Assembly (NCBI GenBank): GCA_964473205.1
Contig: CAYYOK010000001.1
Span: forward strand, 62,001 to 126,000
Length of the DNA: 64,000 nt
Direction of reading: 5' to 3'
Source of the DNA: CAYMRL01 sp964473205
GTDB taxonomy: Bacteria > Deinococcota > Deinococci > Deinococcales > Trueperaceae
How positions within the stretch are numbered: position 1 is the first letter of the stretch; each line of letters opens with the position of its first letter. A program made the translations under genes and the position numbers. This document shows, in pieces, positions 32,929 to 41,242 of the stretch. The notes under the pieces are model-generated. The model worked only from the letters and a program-made list of their open reading frames with translations, ran no database searches and was not told the DNA's origin.

Positions 32929-33273
32929 TCAGCGCACCGCGACGCAAGAGATCTCGATCAGCACGTTCTTGCCGAGGTCGGCGACGGCGACGGTGGCCCG
33001 TGCGGGCCGGTGCGCCGGCTCGGTCCAGCGCGCCCAGACGTCGTTCATGGGCGCCTTCAGGTCCATGTCGGTGATGTAGATGGTGGCCGACACGATCCTC
33101 GACTTGTCGCTGCCGACGCCGGCGAGCACCTGATCGATCCGGGCGAGGATCTGCTCGGTCTGGCCGGCCATGTCGGCCGACAGGTCGGGGGCGACGACGC
33201 CAGAGAGGTAGAGCGTTCCGTTGGCTTCGACGACTTTGTGGAAGTAGGCCCCGGGGCCGTGGCGTTCGATCAT
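32929..33273 (-). CDS. RidA/YjgF family protein
   Basis: 114 residues. GAYFHKVVEANGTLYLSGVVAPD at the N terminus, QTEQILARIDQVLAGVGSD, and RATVAVADLGKNVLIEISCVAV at the C terminus are the RidA landmarks; the last carries the Arg that binds the imine carboxylate and the Glu in IEI. RidA proteins hydrolyse 2-aminoacrylate-type enamines/imines. ATG 33273 is chosen because CACGAT lies seven bases upstream in leaderless position. The gene is divergent from the EcsC-like gene at 33386. Confidence 0.85.
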   Translation of the reverse strand: MIERHGPGAYFHKVVEANGTLYLSGVVAPDLSADMAGQTEQILARIDQVLAGVGSDKSRIVSATIYITDMDLKAPMNDVWARWTEPAHRPARATVAVADLGKNVLIEISCVAVR

Positions 33274-33373
33274 GAGTCCCATCGTGCCACAGACGCGCAC
33301 GGTTGCCGGCCGCCCGGACCCGCCATGCGCCGCGGCTCGGCGCGTGCGCTACGCACCAGCCGGCCAACGCCGC

Positions 33374-33379
33374 TACACT
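33374..33379 (+). promoter_or_regulatory. TACACT -10 element, leaderless position
   Basis: TACACT is followed by six bases and the ATG at 33386. It fits transcription starting at the A of the start codon and rules out the longer frame that opens at 33272. Confidence 0.5.
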
Positions 33380-33385
33380 GTCGCC

Positions 33386-34102
33386 ATGCCTCACGAGACC
33401 GATGCGGTTCCTCAAACCCTGGAGCTGGTCTCCGAGCGAGCGGACGCCCCAGAGCACAGGCGTAGCCCGAGCTCGGCAGACTCTCGCCACATCGGCCTGC
33501 AGCTCTTCGACATCATCTCGCGCGTGCCGCCCACCACCGAGGGTCTCGCCGACGACCCGGATCAACGCGCCAAGGCTATAGCCAACGAGGCCGCCTGGTT
33601 GGCCGCCAAGGTGTCTGGCACGCTGGCGCTGCCGCCCGGGCCGCTCGGTCTCGCCACCGTCCTGCCCGACCTGGTGGCGGTGTGGAAGATCCAGAGCGCG
33701 ATGGTCAGAGACATCGCCGCTGCTTACGGTCAGGCTGGGGCCCTCGGACGAGAGGCTCTCGTCTACTGCCTCTTCCGCCACGGCAGCGCCGCTCTGCTGC
33801 GGGACGTGGTCGTGCGCCTGGGCGACAGGTACCTGGTGCGCGGCGCCGCGACGGCCGCCCTGCAGGCTCTGCTCAGACGGGTCGGGCTGCAGGTGAGTCA
33901 GCGCGTCATCGGCAACGCCGCCGCGCGCTTCGTGCCGCTCGTCGGCGCCGCCGGCATGGCCGCCTACGCCTACTACGACACCAAGCGCGTGGCGGCCACC
34001 GCCAGCGAGTTCTTCGCCAGGCAGGTCGAGTTCGTGGACTTAGGTGAGGTCGTCGCTCCCAGGAGAGCCGTGGGCAGAGTCGACGGGCTGGGGCGACGGT
34101 GA
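33386..34102 (+). CDS. EcsC-like protein, possibly membrane-associated
   Basis: 238 residues. The central segment AAKVSGTLALPPGPLGLATVLPDLVAVWKIQSAMV, followed by DIAAAYGQAGALGREALVYCL, has the glycine- and proline-rich pattern of the EcsC family, followed by an amphipathic region and GNAAARFVPLVGAAGMAAYAYYDTK, as in those proteins. EcsC's biochemical role is unknown. The polar first 45 residues look disordered. A tandem repeat follows the stop codon within 10 bases. Confidence 0.55.
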   Translation: MPHETDAVPQTLELVSERADAPEHRRSPSSADSRHIGLQLFDIISRVPPTTEGLADDPDQRAKAIANEAAWLAAKVSGTLALPPGPLGLATVLPDLVAVWKIQSAMVRDIAAAYGQAGALGREALVYCLFRHGSAALLRDVVVRLGDRYLVRGAATAALQALLRRVGLQVSQRVIGNAAARFVPLVGAAGMAAYAYYDTKRVAATASEFFARQVEFVDLGEVVAPRRAVGRVDGLGRR

Positions 34103-34110
34103 CGAGAGCC

Positions 34111-34185
34111 TGATTCGGCTTGATCTGAGCCGGGTCGTACTGAGCCGGGTCGTACTGAGACAGGTCGAGCAGCGTCAGGTCGAGC
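34111..34185 (+). repeat. 15-bp tandem repeat, about five units
   Basis: Units at 34126-34140 and 34141-34155 are identical (TGAGCCGGGTCGTAC). Units at 34111, 34156 and 34171 are diverged copies. The array begins 8 bases after the EcsC-like stop and extends 11 bases into the end of the convergent LacI-like gene. Confidence 0.85.
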
Positions 34186-34966
34186 GCAGGACCAGCCGCG
34201 TGCTGAGGAGCGTATGCCCCCTGAGCCGCATGTCGTCGAGCTGAGCCAGCAGCTGCCGCGCGGCGCGGCGTCCGAGCTCCACCACGTCCGCCGCCACGAC
34301 CGTCAGGCCCGCGGCCTCGGCCTCGGGACCGTCGCCGAACGCCACCAGCGACACCTGGGCCGGAACCTCCATGCCGGCTGCGCGCAGGGCGTCCAAGGCT
34401 TCCAACGCCATCAGATAGTCGGCAGCGACGATGGCGTCGCAGCGCCGTCCGCTGGCGAGGAAGTCGGCCACGGCGCGGCCGGCGATGCCGAGCTCGAAGC
34501 CGCCTTCGAGCAGGTAGTCGTCCCGAAGCTCCAGGCCGCGGCGCAGGAGCTCGAGGCGCAAGAAGCGCTCGCGCTCGCGGCCGTCTAGCTGCTCCGGGTT
34601 GCCGCGGATGAACGCCGGCGCGCTGACGCCGCGAGCTGCCAGCAGCTCCGCCAGCTGCCCCATGCCCTGCCTGTTGTCGTGCAGCACCGAAGGCAGGCCT
34701 AGACCGGGCGCCAGGTGGCTGACCAGCGTCACGGCCGTGCCGGCGGTCTTGATGGCGGCGAGCGTCGAGTCGGTCAGGGCGTTGGCGAGGACCACGGCTC
34801 CGTCGCCCAGCGGCGGCACCTCGGCGGCGCTGGCCGGAGGCGCAGGCAGCTCCAGCACCGCGACCTCGGCCGCGCGCGGGGCGAGCCACTCCTCGACTCC
34901 GCGGATGACCGCGCTCTGGAACACGCCGGAGGCCGTGTTGGTAACTACCGTCACGTGCAGCTTCAC
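34175..34966 (-). CDS. LacI-type sugar-sensing domain without DNA-binding domain
   Basis: 263 residues of periplasmic-binding-protein-like fold, as in the effector half of LacI regulators. It starts with VTVVTNTASGVFQSAVIRGVEE and has VVLANALTDST, RCDAIVAADYLMALEALDAL, VSLVAFGDGPEAEAAGLTVVAAD and the terminal RLVLRST. There is no N-terminal HTH and no signal peptide, so it is a stand-alone cytoplasmic sensor or a decayed regulator. GTG 34966 overlaps the stop codon of the ROK repressor by four bases, so it is the last gene of the oligosaccharide operon. The downstream repeat covers its final codons. Confidence 0.72.
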   Translation of the reverse strand: MKLHVTVVTNTASGVFQSAVIRGVEEWLAPRAAEVAVLELPAPPASAAEVPPLGDGAVVLANALTDSTLAAIKTAGTAVTLVSHLAPGLGLPSVLHDNRQGMGQLAELLAARGVSAPAFIRGNPEQLDGRERERFLRLELLRRGLELRDDYLLEGGFELGIAGRAVADFLASGRRCDAIVAADYLMALEALDALRAAGMEVPAQVSLVAFGDGPEAEAAGLTVVAADVVELGRRAARQLLAQLDDMRLRGHTLLSTRLVLRST

Positions 34967-36039
34967 GGCCTGAGCGCTCCCAGCTCGGACTGTATCGCCA
35001 AGGCCACGGCGCCCATGGCGCCGAGCTGCGCCGAGTAGGCCAGGCTCAGGCGCGGCGCGTGACCGGCCCCAGGCCCGTTAGATCCTTCTGCATCGAACGC
35101 GCGCCGATCCAGCGCGTCGAGCAGAGGCTCCCCCAGGGCGCTGAGACGCCCGCCGATCGAGACCTCGTCGGGTCGGAGCGTGGCCTCGATCCAGGCGAGC
35201 GGCGCGGCCAGGTGGCTCGCCACGGCGTCGATCGCCGCCAGCGCATCGGCGTCGCCCTTGCGCGCGGCGTGCCTGAGCTGCAGGAGTGCAAGCTCGTCGC
35301 CTTCGGGCGCCGCGCCGTTCGGCCAGGCGACCAGCTCGGTCAGCTCGCTGCCGTAGTGGACCGCGCCGGAAGCCAGACAGACGCCGATCTCGACCCTGTC
35401 GTCGACCAGCAGCGTCACGAGGCGCTCGACGACCGTGCCGGCCTTCGACTCGCCGTTGCCCTGCGAGCCGGTGCGGCCGTTGGCGCCGGCGAAGGCGAGC
35501 TGCCCCAGCGCCGTGAGCTCGGCCTGGTTGCCGCGGTAGACGTTGACGCCGAACTCGCGCGCCAGCCTGGCCGCCGGCTCGGCGCCGCCCGAGCCGGGCA
35601 GCCCGACGCCGATGCACGCCAGCGGCGCGTCCAGCTGCGCGACGAGGCTCGCCGTCGCCTCGAGCAGCGCCTGCGTCGGGACCTCGCCCGCTGCGAGCGT
35701 CACGCGGTGCAGGGCGCTGCGAACGCCGTCCAGATTGGACAGCACCCCGAGCAGTCCCGCGTCTGACACGCTCAAGCCGATCACCTGACGCGAGTCGGGG
35801 TTGAACTCGAGGAGCGTGGGCCGCTTGCCGCCGCTGCTGGTGGAGCGGCCCGGCTCGCCCTCGCGAACCAGGCCCTCGTCGATGAGCTCGCTGATCAGGG
35901 TCGAGACGGTGGGCTTGGTGAGGCCCGTGTGCACCGCCAGCTCGGCGCGCGTGGCCGCGGCGCCTGTGAACAGCGCGCGCAGCACGATCCGCCGGTTGTG
36001 TTGCCTCAGTCCCTCGACCGTAGCTTTGGCGGGCTTCAT
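34963..36039 (-). CDS. ROK-family transcriptional repressor
   Basis: 358 residues. An N-terminal winged HTH is seen in RRIVLRALFTGAAATRAELAVHTGLTKPTVSTLISELIDEG (17-57), followed by the GKRPTLLEFN linker. The ROK domain begins near residue 85, but the kinase glycine loop is degraded (VSDAGLLG) and the usual CxCGxxGC zinc motif is absent, as in some NagC/XylR-type repressors that only sense sugar. It sits seven bases after the GH18 gene in the same operon, and the operator-like palindrome at 42620-42648 is its likely target. Confidence 0.85.
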   Translation of the reverse strand: MKPAKATVEGLRQHNRRIVLRALFTGAAATRAELAVHTGLTKPTVSTLISELIDEGLVREGEPGRSTSSGGKRPTLLEFNPDSRQVIGLSVSDAGLLGVLSNLDGVRSALHRVTLAAGEVPTQALLEATASLVAQLDAPLACIGVGLPGSGGAEPAARLAREFGVNVYRGNQAELTALGQLAFAGANGRTGSQGNGESKAGTVVERLVTLLVDDRVEIGVCLASGAVHYGSELTELVAWPNGAAPEGDELALLQLRHAARKGDADALAAIDAVASHLAAPLAWIEATLRPDEVSIGGRLSALGEPLLDALDRRAFDAEGSNGPGAGHAPRLSLAYSAQLGAMGAVALAIQSELGALRP

Positions 36040-36046
36040 GAAGGCC

Positions 36047-37099
36047 TTACGGTACGCCGCGCAGGTGGCAGCTCGCTGGACGCGCCCGGCGCAGGACCTC
36101 CCAGTTGGCAGGGTCCTCGCCCCCGATGCCCCAGATCGCCACGCCGCCGCTGCCCTCGGGCAGGCGCTCGAGGCGGCCCGCGGTCGTGGCGGCGTCCGAG
36201 ACGAACAGGTCTTGGCGAGGGAGGCCGGTGACCCTCAGCTCGACGTGCAGCTCGCCGCTGGCGGGATCGCGGGTCGGCGACAGCGAGAACTGCCGCACCA
36301 TCCTGTCGGCCGCCTCCCAGGTGGCCGCGACGGCGGGTGGGCGGCCGCGGTTCCACGAGTAGGCGTAGAAGGGTATGCCGACGACGACCTTGTCGAGGTC
36401 GGTGACGCTGGCGGCGTACTCGACGACCTGGTCGACCCACGCCAGGTCGGCGATGGGGCCGGGCGGCTCGTTGCGGTTCGTGTAGTCGTAGGTCATGAGG
36501 TTGAACACGTCGGCCGCCGCCGTCAGCCTCGCCCAATCCTGAGCGGCCGAGCCCGAGTACGGCGGCAGGTCCTCGGTCTTGGCGTGGACCGTGACGAAGA
36601 GCAGCTTGCCGCGGGCGTGCATCTCGGTGGCCAGCGCCTCGACGAAGCGCGAGAACGGCTCGCGGGTCTCGAACGGGAAGCCTTCGTAGTCGATGTCGAT
36701 GCCGTCGAAGCCGCGCCCGTCCACGAGGGCGGCGATCTCGGCGACGTGCTCGTCCACCAGCTCCTCGGCGAGGAACGTCGAGTGACCGGCGAAGATGCTC
36801 GGCACCACCAGTGCGCCGGCGGCTCTCCAGGTCGCGACCTTCTCGTCGGCATCCGCGCCCGAGCGGTCGATCAGGTTACCCGTGGCGTCGGGCGTGAACC
36901 AGAACGCGTGCACCACGTCGATGACGTCGAGGTTGGCGGCCAGGTTGGCGGCGCCGGCGGGGTGCTCGGATGATGGGTACCAGACCGCGACGCACCATGA
37001 GGAGCGAGGGTCTTCGGAGTCTGACTGGGCTGCCGCCGCTCCCAGGAGTGCCAGGACGCCCGCGAGCAGCGCAGCGGTCAGCCCTGGCCTCAGCCTCAT
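36047..37099 (-). CDS. GH18-family glycoside hydrolase, secreted
   Basis: 350 residues with a signal peptide of about 25 residues (LLAGVLALLGAAAAQ). The GH18 active-site motif is exact: FDGIDIDYEGF (DxxDxDxE) near residues 133-143, with the Glu as proton donor, and MTYDY occurs further on near residue 205. GH18 enzymes act on beta-1,4-linked GlcNAc polymers such as chitin or peptidoglycan-derived glycans; this one resembles the bacterial YaaH/di-N-acetylchitobiase-like branch. Its ATG overlaps the stop codon of the GH3 gene (ATGA). A Cys at about residue 36 is isolated. Confidence 0.85.
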   Translation of the reverse strand: MRLRPGLTAALLAGVLALLGAAAAQSDSEDPRSSWCVAVWYPSSEHPAGAANLAANLDVIDVVHAFWFTPDATGNLIDRSGADADEKVATWRAAGALVVPSIFAGHSTFLAEELVDEHVAEIAALVDGRGFDGIDIDYEGFPFETREPFSRFVEALATEMHARGKLLFVTVHAKTEDLPPYSGSAAQDWARLTAAADVFNLMTYDYTNRNEPPGPIADLAWVDQVVEYAASVTDLDKVVVGIPFYAYSWNRGRPPAVAATWEAADRMVRQFSLSPTRDPASGELHVELRVTGLPRQDLFVSDAATTAGRLERLPEGSGGVAIWGIGGEDPANWEVLRRARPASCHLRGVP

Positions 37100-38682
37100 C
37101 GTCGCCCCGCCGGCACCGGCTGCGTACCGAGCGGGCCACCGCTCGGCTTCAGCGTGACCGGCACGCGGCCCGTGGCGTCGAACTCGCCGAACAGCGCGGC
37201 AACGGCTGCATCCGTCTGGCTCGGGTTGCGACCGAAGCTGCACGCGACGGCCTCGGCGCCGGCGAGGACCTCGGCGTCGAGCGGGTTGCGTTGGGCGACG
37301 ACCAGAGGCCTGTGGCCCGCCGCCAGCAAGCGGCGGAACAGCTCCTGCTGGCGGGGGTCGGTGGCGGCGTTGACGCTCGCGAAGACCACGCGGTCGGCGC
37401 CGCTCGCCGCCGCGACGGCGCGGTCCATCTGCTGCGCGGTTGGCGCGTACGAGATGTCGACGGCCTCGGCCACCGGGTGACGCAGCGCCACCTGCGCCGC
37501 GACCTGGTTGCCGGAGTCGCCGGCGGTCTCGGCCGGCGTCAGGTTGCCGGCCGAGACGGTGATCAAGACGAGGCGCTCATCGCCTGCGATCGGACGCGGC
37601 CGCCAGCCGGGCGAGGCGATGAGCGCGACGGCGGCTCGCGCCATCGCCACGGCTTCTCGGGCGTGTGCGTCCCAGTCGACGCTGGCGAGATCGGGCACCT
37701 CGGTGGCGAGCGAGGAGCGCACGCGGGCCAGCCTGGCGCGCGCTTCGCTCAGATCGGCGCGCGTCAGCGCCGCGACGATCCGCTCCTGGTTGGGCAGATG
37801 ACCGAGCATGGCGAGGTCGGCGCCGGCAGCGAGGGACTTGGCGGCGCGCTCCCCCTCGGGGACGTCGTCCAGCGCGTGCATGTCGAGCGCGTCGGTTATG
37901 ACGAGTCCATCGAAGCCCCAGCGTCCGCGCAGCAGGTCGCGAAGCACGGCGGGGGAGAACGTCGCGGGACCGGGGCCGAGCGCAGGGTAGTTGACGTGGG
38001 CCGTCATCAGCGAGCCGACCCCGGCTTCGATCGCCCGGCGGAAGGGCGGCAGCTCGAGAGCCTCCAGCTCCGGGAGTGTGCGCTCGACGCTGGGGCAGGA
38101 CACGTGCGAGTCGATGGCGGTGTTGCCGTGGCCGGGGAAGTGCTTGGCGCAGGCCAGCACGCCGGCCTCCTGCATGCCGCGGATCTGCGCCGCACCGAGC
38201 TCGGCAGCCACGGCGGGGTCGTCACCGAACGCGCGCAGGCCGACGACGTTGCTCTCGCCCTGGCTGGCCAGGTCGAGCACGGGGGCGAAGTTCAGGTTGC
38301 AGCCGAGGGCGGCCAGCTCGAGGCCGATCATGCGTCCGCTGCGGTAGGCGAGCTCGACCGAGCCCGCCGCTCCGAGGGCCATGTTGCCGGGTAGGCTGGT
38401 CGCCCCCGCCACCGCCGCGAGCTGGCCGCCCTCCTGATCGATCCCGATGAGGGGCACCGGCTGCCCGCCGTCATCGGCTGCCCGGCGCAGGCTAAGCGCG
38501 AGCTCCCGCAGCTGCTCGAGGGAGCCGACGTTGAAGTTGAACAGGCAGACGCCGGGGATGGCGCCGGAGCGCACGCCTTCGAGCACCCAGGCGGGAGCCT
38601 CGGTGCCGTGGAAGCTGACGAGACAGGCTGAGGACATCTTAGATTCGACCCATTTCTTGGTTTCGACCTTTCCCCGGCTCAT
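37096..38682 (-). CDS. GH3 family beta-N-acetylhexosaminidase (NagZ-like)
   Basis: 528 residues. The N-terminal TIM barrel shows GIDQEGGQLA, LNFAPVLDLA, and the NagZ histidine/aspartate loop KHFPGHGNTAIDSH (near 175). The catalytic Asp is in GLVITDALDMHAL (near 250). A C-terminal GH3_C-like domain of about 190 residues follows (VLITVSAGNLTP to SFGRNPSQTDAAVAALFG). NagZ-like enzymes remove terminal beta-GlcNAc from muropeptides or chitooligosaccharides. No signal peptide was seen, so it is cytoplasmic and would act on imported sugar. The start overlaps the stop codon of the permease gene. Confidence 0.9.
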   Translation of the reverse strand: MSRGKVETKKWVESKMSSACLVSFHGTEAPAWVLEGVRSGAIPGVCLFNFNVGSLEQLRELALSLRRAADDGGQPVPLIGIDQEGGQLAAVAGATSLPGNMALGAAGSVELAYRSGRMIGLELAALGCNLNFAPVLDLASQGESNVVGLRAFGDDPAVAAELGAAQIRGMQEAGVLACAKHFPGHGNTAIDSHVSCPSVERTLPELEALELPPFRRAIEAGVGSLMTAHVNYPALGPGPATFSPAVLRDLLRGRWGFDGLVITDALDMHALDDVPEGERAAKSLAAGADLAMLGHLPNQERIVAALTRADLSEARARLARVRSSLATEVPDLASVDWDAHAREAVAMARAAVALIASPGWRPRPIAGDERLVLITVSAGNLTPAETAGDSGNQVAAQVALRHPVAEAVDISYAPTAQQMDRAVAAASGADRVVFASVNAATDPRQQELFRRLLAAGHRPLVVAQRNPLDAEVLAGAEAVACSFGRNPSQTDAAVAALFGEFDATGRVPVTLKPSGGPLGTQPVPAGRR

Positions 38683-39512
38683 CCCTTGGACCCCGTCATC
38701 GAGATGCCCTCGATGAAGTAGCGCTGGGTGAGGATGAACACGACCAGCACGGGGATCACGAACATCACGCTGGCGGCCATGATGTCCTGCCACGGGATGA
38801 TCGCCTCCTGGAGGTTGTTCTTCTGAGCGACGTAGATCGGCATCGTGAAGAGCTCGGCGCGCTGCAGGTAAAGCAGCGGCTGCACCAGGTTGTTCCACTG
38901 GCCGACGAAGAGGAACACGGTGATGGTGGCCACGGCCGGGCGTGACAGCGGCAGGATCAGGAACCAGAAGAGCTGCAGCGGGTTGGCGCCGTCGATCTCG
39001 GCCGCCTCGTCGAGCTCCTTGGGCAGCGTCAGCATGAACTGGCGCAGCAGGAAGACCAGCGCCGCGCCGCCGGCGAAGAAGCCGGGCAGAGTTATCGGGT
39101 TGAAGGTCCGCAGCCAGCCGAGTTCAAAGAACAGCACGTACTGCGGCACGAGCGTCGCCTGAGCCGGCAGCATCAGCGTGCCCATCATCAGCGCGAACAC
39201 CACGTCACGCCCCGGCCAGGTCAGCCGGCTGAACGCGAAGGCGACGACGGCGATGCTCGAGATCGTCCCCAGCAGCACCATCGTCACGGTGAAGAGGCTG
39301 TTGCCGTAGGCGCGGAAGAAGTTGCGCTCGCCGAACAGCTTGGTGTAGTTGCTCCACTGCGGCGTCTCCGGCAGCAGGCTGAGCTGGGGCTGCTGCACCT
39401 CGCTGACGGTCTTGAGCGAGGTGCCGACCATCCACGCGACGGGGAACAGGAAGAACAGCGAGCCGCCGATCAGCACCGCGTAGATCGCCAGCATCTTGGC
39501 CCTGCTGCTCAT
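38679..39512 (-). CDS. sugar ABC transporter permease (MalG-like)
   Basis: 277 residues with six membrane helices. The EAA loop that contacts the ATPase is KELDEAAEIDGANPLQLFWFLILPLSRPA near residues 180-208. The C terminus is RYFIEGISMTGSKG, a standard MalG ending. It overlaps the upstream permease gene by four bases and the downstream NagZ gene by four bases. No ATP-binding subunit is encoded in this operon, so a shared MsmK/UgpC-type ATPase encoded elsewhere is needed. Confidence 0.92.
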   Translation of the reverse strand: MSSRAKMLAIYAVLIGGSLFFLFPVAWMVGTSLKTVSEVQQPQLSLLPETPQWSNYTKLFGERNFFRAYGNSLFTVTMVLLGTISSIAVVAFAFSRLTWPGRDVVFALMMGTLMLPAQATLVPQYVLFFELGWLRTFNPITLPGFFAGGAALVFLLRQFMLTLPKELDEAAEIDGANPLQLFWFLILPLSRPAVATITVFLFVGQWNNLVQPLLYLQRAELFTMPIYVAQKNNLQEAIIPWQDIMAASVMFVIPVLVVFILTQRYFIEGISMTGSKG

Positions 39513-41164
39513 GAGTAGTGCACCCATCTGCTGTAGCGGAACTGCGCGACGGTCAGCAGCACGATGATCACGGCGAGGATCCAGCTGGCGGCGGCGCCCT
39601 GGCCGATCTCGAGCTGCCGGAAGGTGCGCACGAACAGGAAGTAGGCAGCCGAGGCGAGGCTGCTCTCGGTCTGCGTGTTCTGGATGATGTAGACGGCCTC
39701 GAAGGTCTGCAACGCGGCGATGAGGCCGATGACGATGTTGTAGAACATCGCCGGCGAGATCATCGGCAGCGTGACGCGCCAGAACTTCTGCCACCCGCTG
39801 GCGCCGTCGACGTCGGCGGCCTCGTAGAGCGCGCGCGGCACGCCCTTGAGCGCGGCGAGGAAGATCAGCATGCCGGCGCCGGAGCTCCACATCGTGATCA
39901 GCACCAGCGAGGGCTTCGACCAGAGCTCGCTGGAGAGCCACAGCGGCACGCGGTTGGAGTCGGGGAACGCGGCGGTCGCCTGGCGGAACAGCGCGAAGTG
40001 GTGGTTGACGCTGCCGCTGGCGGCCGCGATCTCCTCGAACGCCCGGAAGAACGCCACGCCGCCATGGAACGAGCCGACCGCGAGCAGCAGGAAGCCGGCG
40101 CCGAGGCCGCCGAGGACGACGTCCTGGACCCGTGGCGCGAGGCGCCCGCGCCCGACGGCGAGCAGAGCGAGGGCCAGGATCGCCACGAGCCACAGGGCGG
40201 AGGGTGCATGCGCGGAGAACCCGGTGCGCAGGTACTGGAGCTCGCCAGGGTCGCGCAGCGCGCTCTGAAGCGTCGTCAGCTCCAGCAGCGTGCGCCAGCT
40301 ACCCGCCTCGATCGTCCCGATGAACCCTGTGGCGCCCCGCACCACGAAGCGCACGACCAGAGACAGCGCGACCAGCGCCAGCAGCGGCTCGGCCAGCGCG
40401 CGCGCCAGGCCGCGGCGCCGCGCGGCGTCGCGCGTCAGCAGCACCACGCAGCACAGCGCCGCGCCGACGACCGCGGGCAGCACGTACATCAGGGGTCCTA
40501 CCGGATCGTTGCGGACCACGCCGGCGTAGAAGGCGTTGAACGACTCGACGGCGAAGATGAACGAGCGGTAGAGCCAGTCGAACGGCGGGAAGGCGTTCGC
40601 AAAGCTCTTGAGGCTGACGTTGATGTAGCCGCCGTTGCTGGCGAGCATGTAGCGCCAGGCAAGGAGGATGGCGGGGCCGCCGGCGAGGATCACCGGCAGG
40701 TAGAAGATCAGCCGGAACGCCCGCATGCCGGCCAGCGCCGGCGCCACCAGCATCGCCATGGCCAGCGCGGTGACTATCTGCAGCGGCACGCCGACGACGG
40801 CGTAGTAAAAGGAGTTGTACATCGACTGCATGAAGCGCCGCCCGTGCGCGCCGGCCCCGGCGAGCAGCGTGCGGTAGTTGTCCAGTCCGATCCACTCGAG
40901 CGCGCTGCCGAGCTTGTAGTCGGTGAAGCTGTAGTAGAGCGAGGCCAACGCCGGCCCCAGTACGAAGATAACGAAGCCGAGCAGCCACGGCGACGCGAGG
41001 GCGAAGCCCCACATCGCGCGCCGCTGGGTCATGAGGCTGCCGCCGCGGACGCGCACCACGCCGCGCGCCAACCAGCCCACCATGACGCTGCCGACGACGA
41101 TGAACGACACCGTCCCGAGCGACCAGTACAGGTTGTGGAGGCGCGCGGCTACGGCCGGGTCCAT
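39509..41164 (-). CDS. sugar ABC transporter permease (MalF-like) with extra membrane insertion
   Basis: 551 residues, about 250 more than usual for this class. The early part has standard helices (SLMTQRRAMWGFALASPWLLGFVIF, near 43-67; SFYYAVVGVPLQIVTALAMAMLV). The EAA loop ALYEAADVDGASGWQKFWRVTLPMISPA lies near 430-460, with normal last helices after it. Between about residues 205 and 370 there is an insertion with four additional hydrophobic stretches (starting at PLMYVLPAVV, EPLLALVALS, SALWLVAILA and VVLGGLGAGF). E. coli MalF also has an insertion, but it is a soluble periplasmic loop. ATG 41164; the stop overlaps the next gene. Confidence 0.85.
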   Translation of the reverse strand: MDPAVAARLHNLYWSLGTVSFIVVGSVMVGWLARGVVRVRGGSLMTQRRAMWGFALASPWLLGFVIFVLGPALASLYYSFTDYKLGSALEWIGLDNYRTLLAGAGAHGRRFMQSMYNSFYYAVVGVPLQIVTALAMAMLVAPALAGMRAFRLIFYLPVILAGGPAILLAWRYMLASNGGYINVSLKSFANAFPPFDWLYRSFIFAVESFNAFYAGVVRNDPVGPLMYVLPAVVGAALCCVVLLTRDAARRRGLARALAEPLLALVALSLVVRFVVRGATGFIGTIEAGSWRTLLELTTLQSALRDPGELQYLRTGFSAHAPSALWLVAILALALLAVGRGRLAPRVQDVVLGGLGAGFLLLAVGSFHGGVAFFRAFEEIAAASGSVNHHFALFRQATAAFPDSNRVPLWLSSELWSKPSLVLITMWSSGAGMLIFLAALKGVPRALYEAADVDGASGWQKFWRVTLPMISPAMFYNIVIGLIAALQTFEAVYIIQNTQTESSLASAAYFLFVRTFRQLEIGQGAAASWILAVIIVLLTVAQFRYSRWVHYS

Positions 41165-41190
41165 GTCTATCAGAGCCTTCCGGATAGATA

Positions 41191-41216
41191 GGGGTGGCGG
41201 CGAGCACCGCCACCCC
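41191..41216 (-). promoter_or_regulatory. strong intergenic hairpin between binding protein and permease genes
   Basis: A perfect 10-bp stem GGGGTGGCGG/CCGCCACCCC with a six-base loop lies between the binding-protein stop (41243) and the permease start (41164). There is no T-run on the minus-strand side. It probably acts as an mRNA-stabilising or attenuating element, which lets the binding protein be made in excess over the permeases, as in the malE-malF interval. Confidence 0.7.
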
Positions 41217-41242
41217 GGGGGTCAAGGCTAGCTAGCTAGAGG

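Noticed and set aside
33906..34889. Long minus-strand frame containing DPAQ pentapeptide repeats
   Set aside because: It is a shadow of the LacI-like and EcsC-like genes; its codon use and repetitive Arg/Ala composition are typical of out-of-frame GC-rich DNA.
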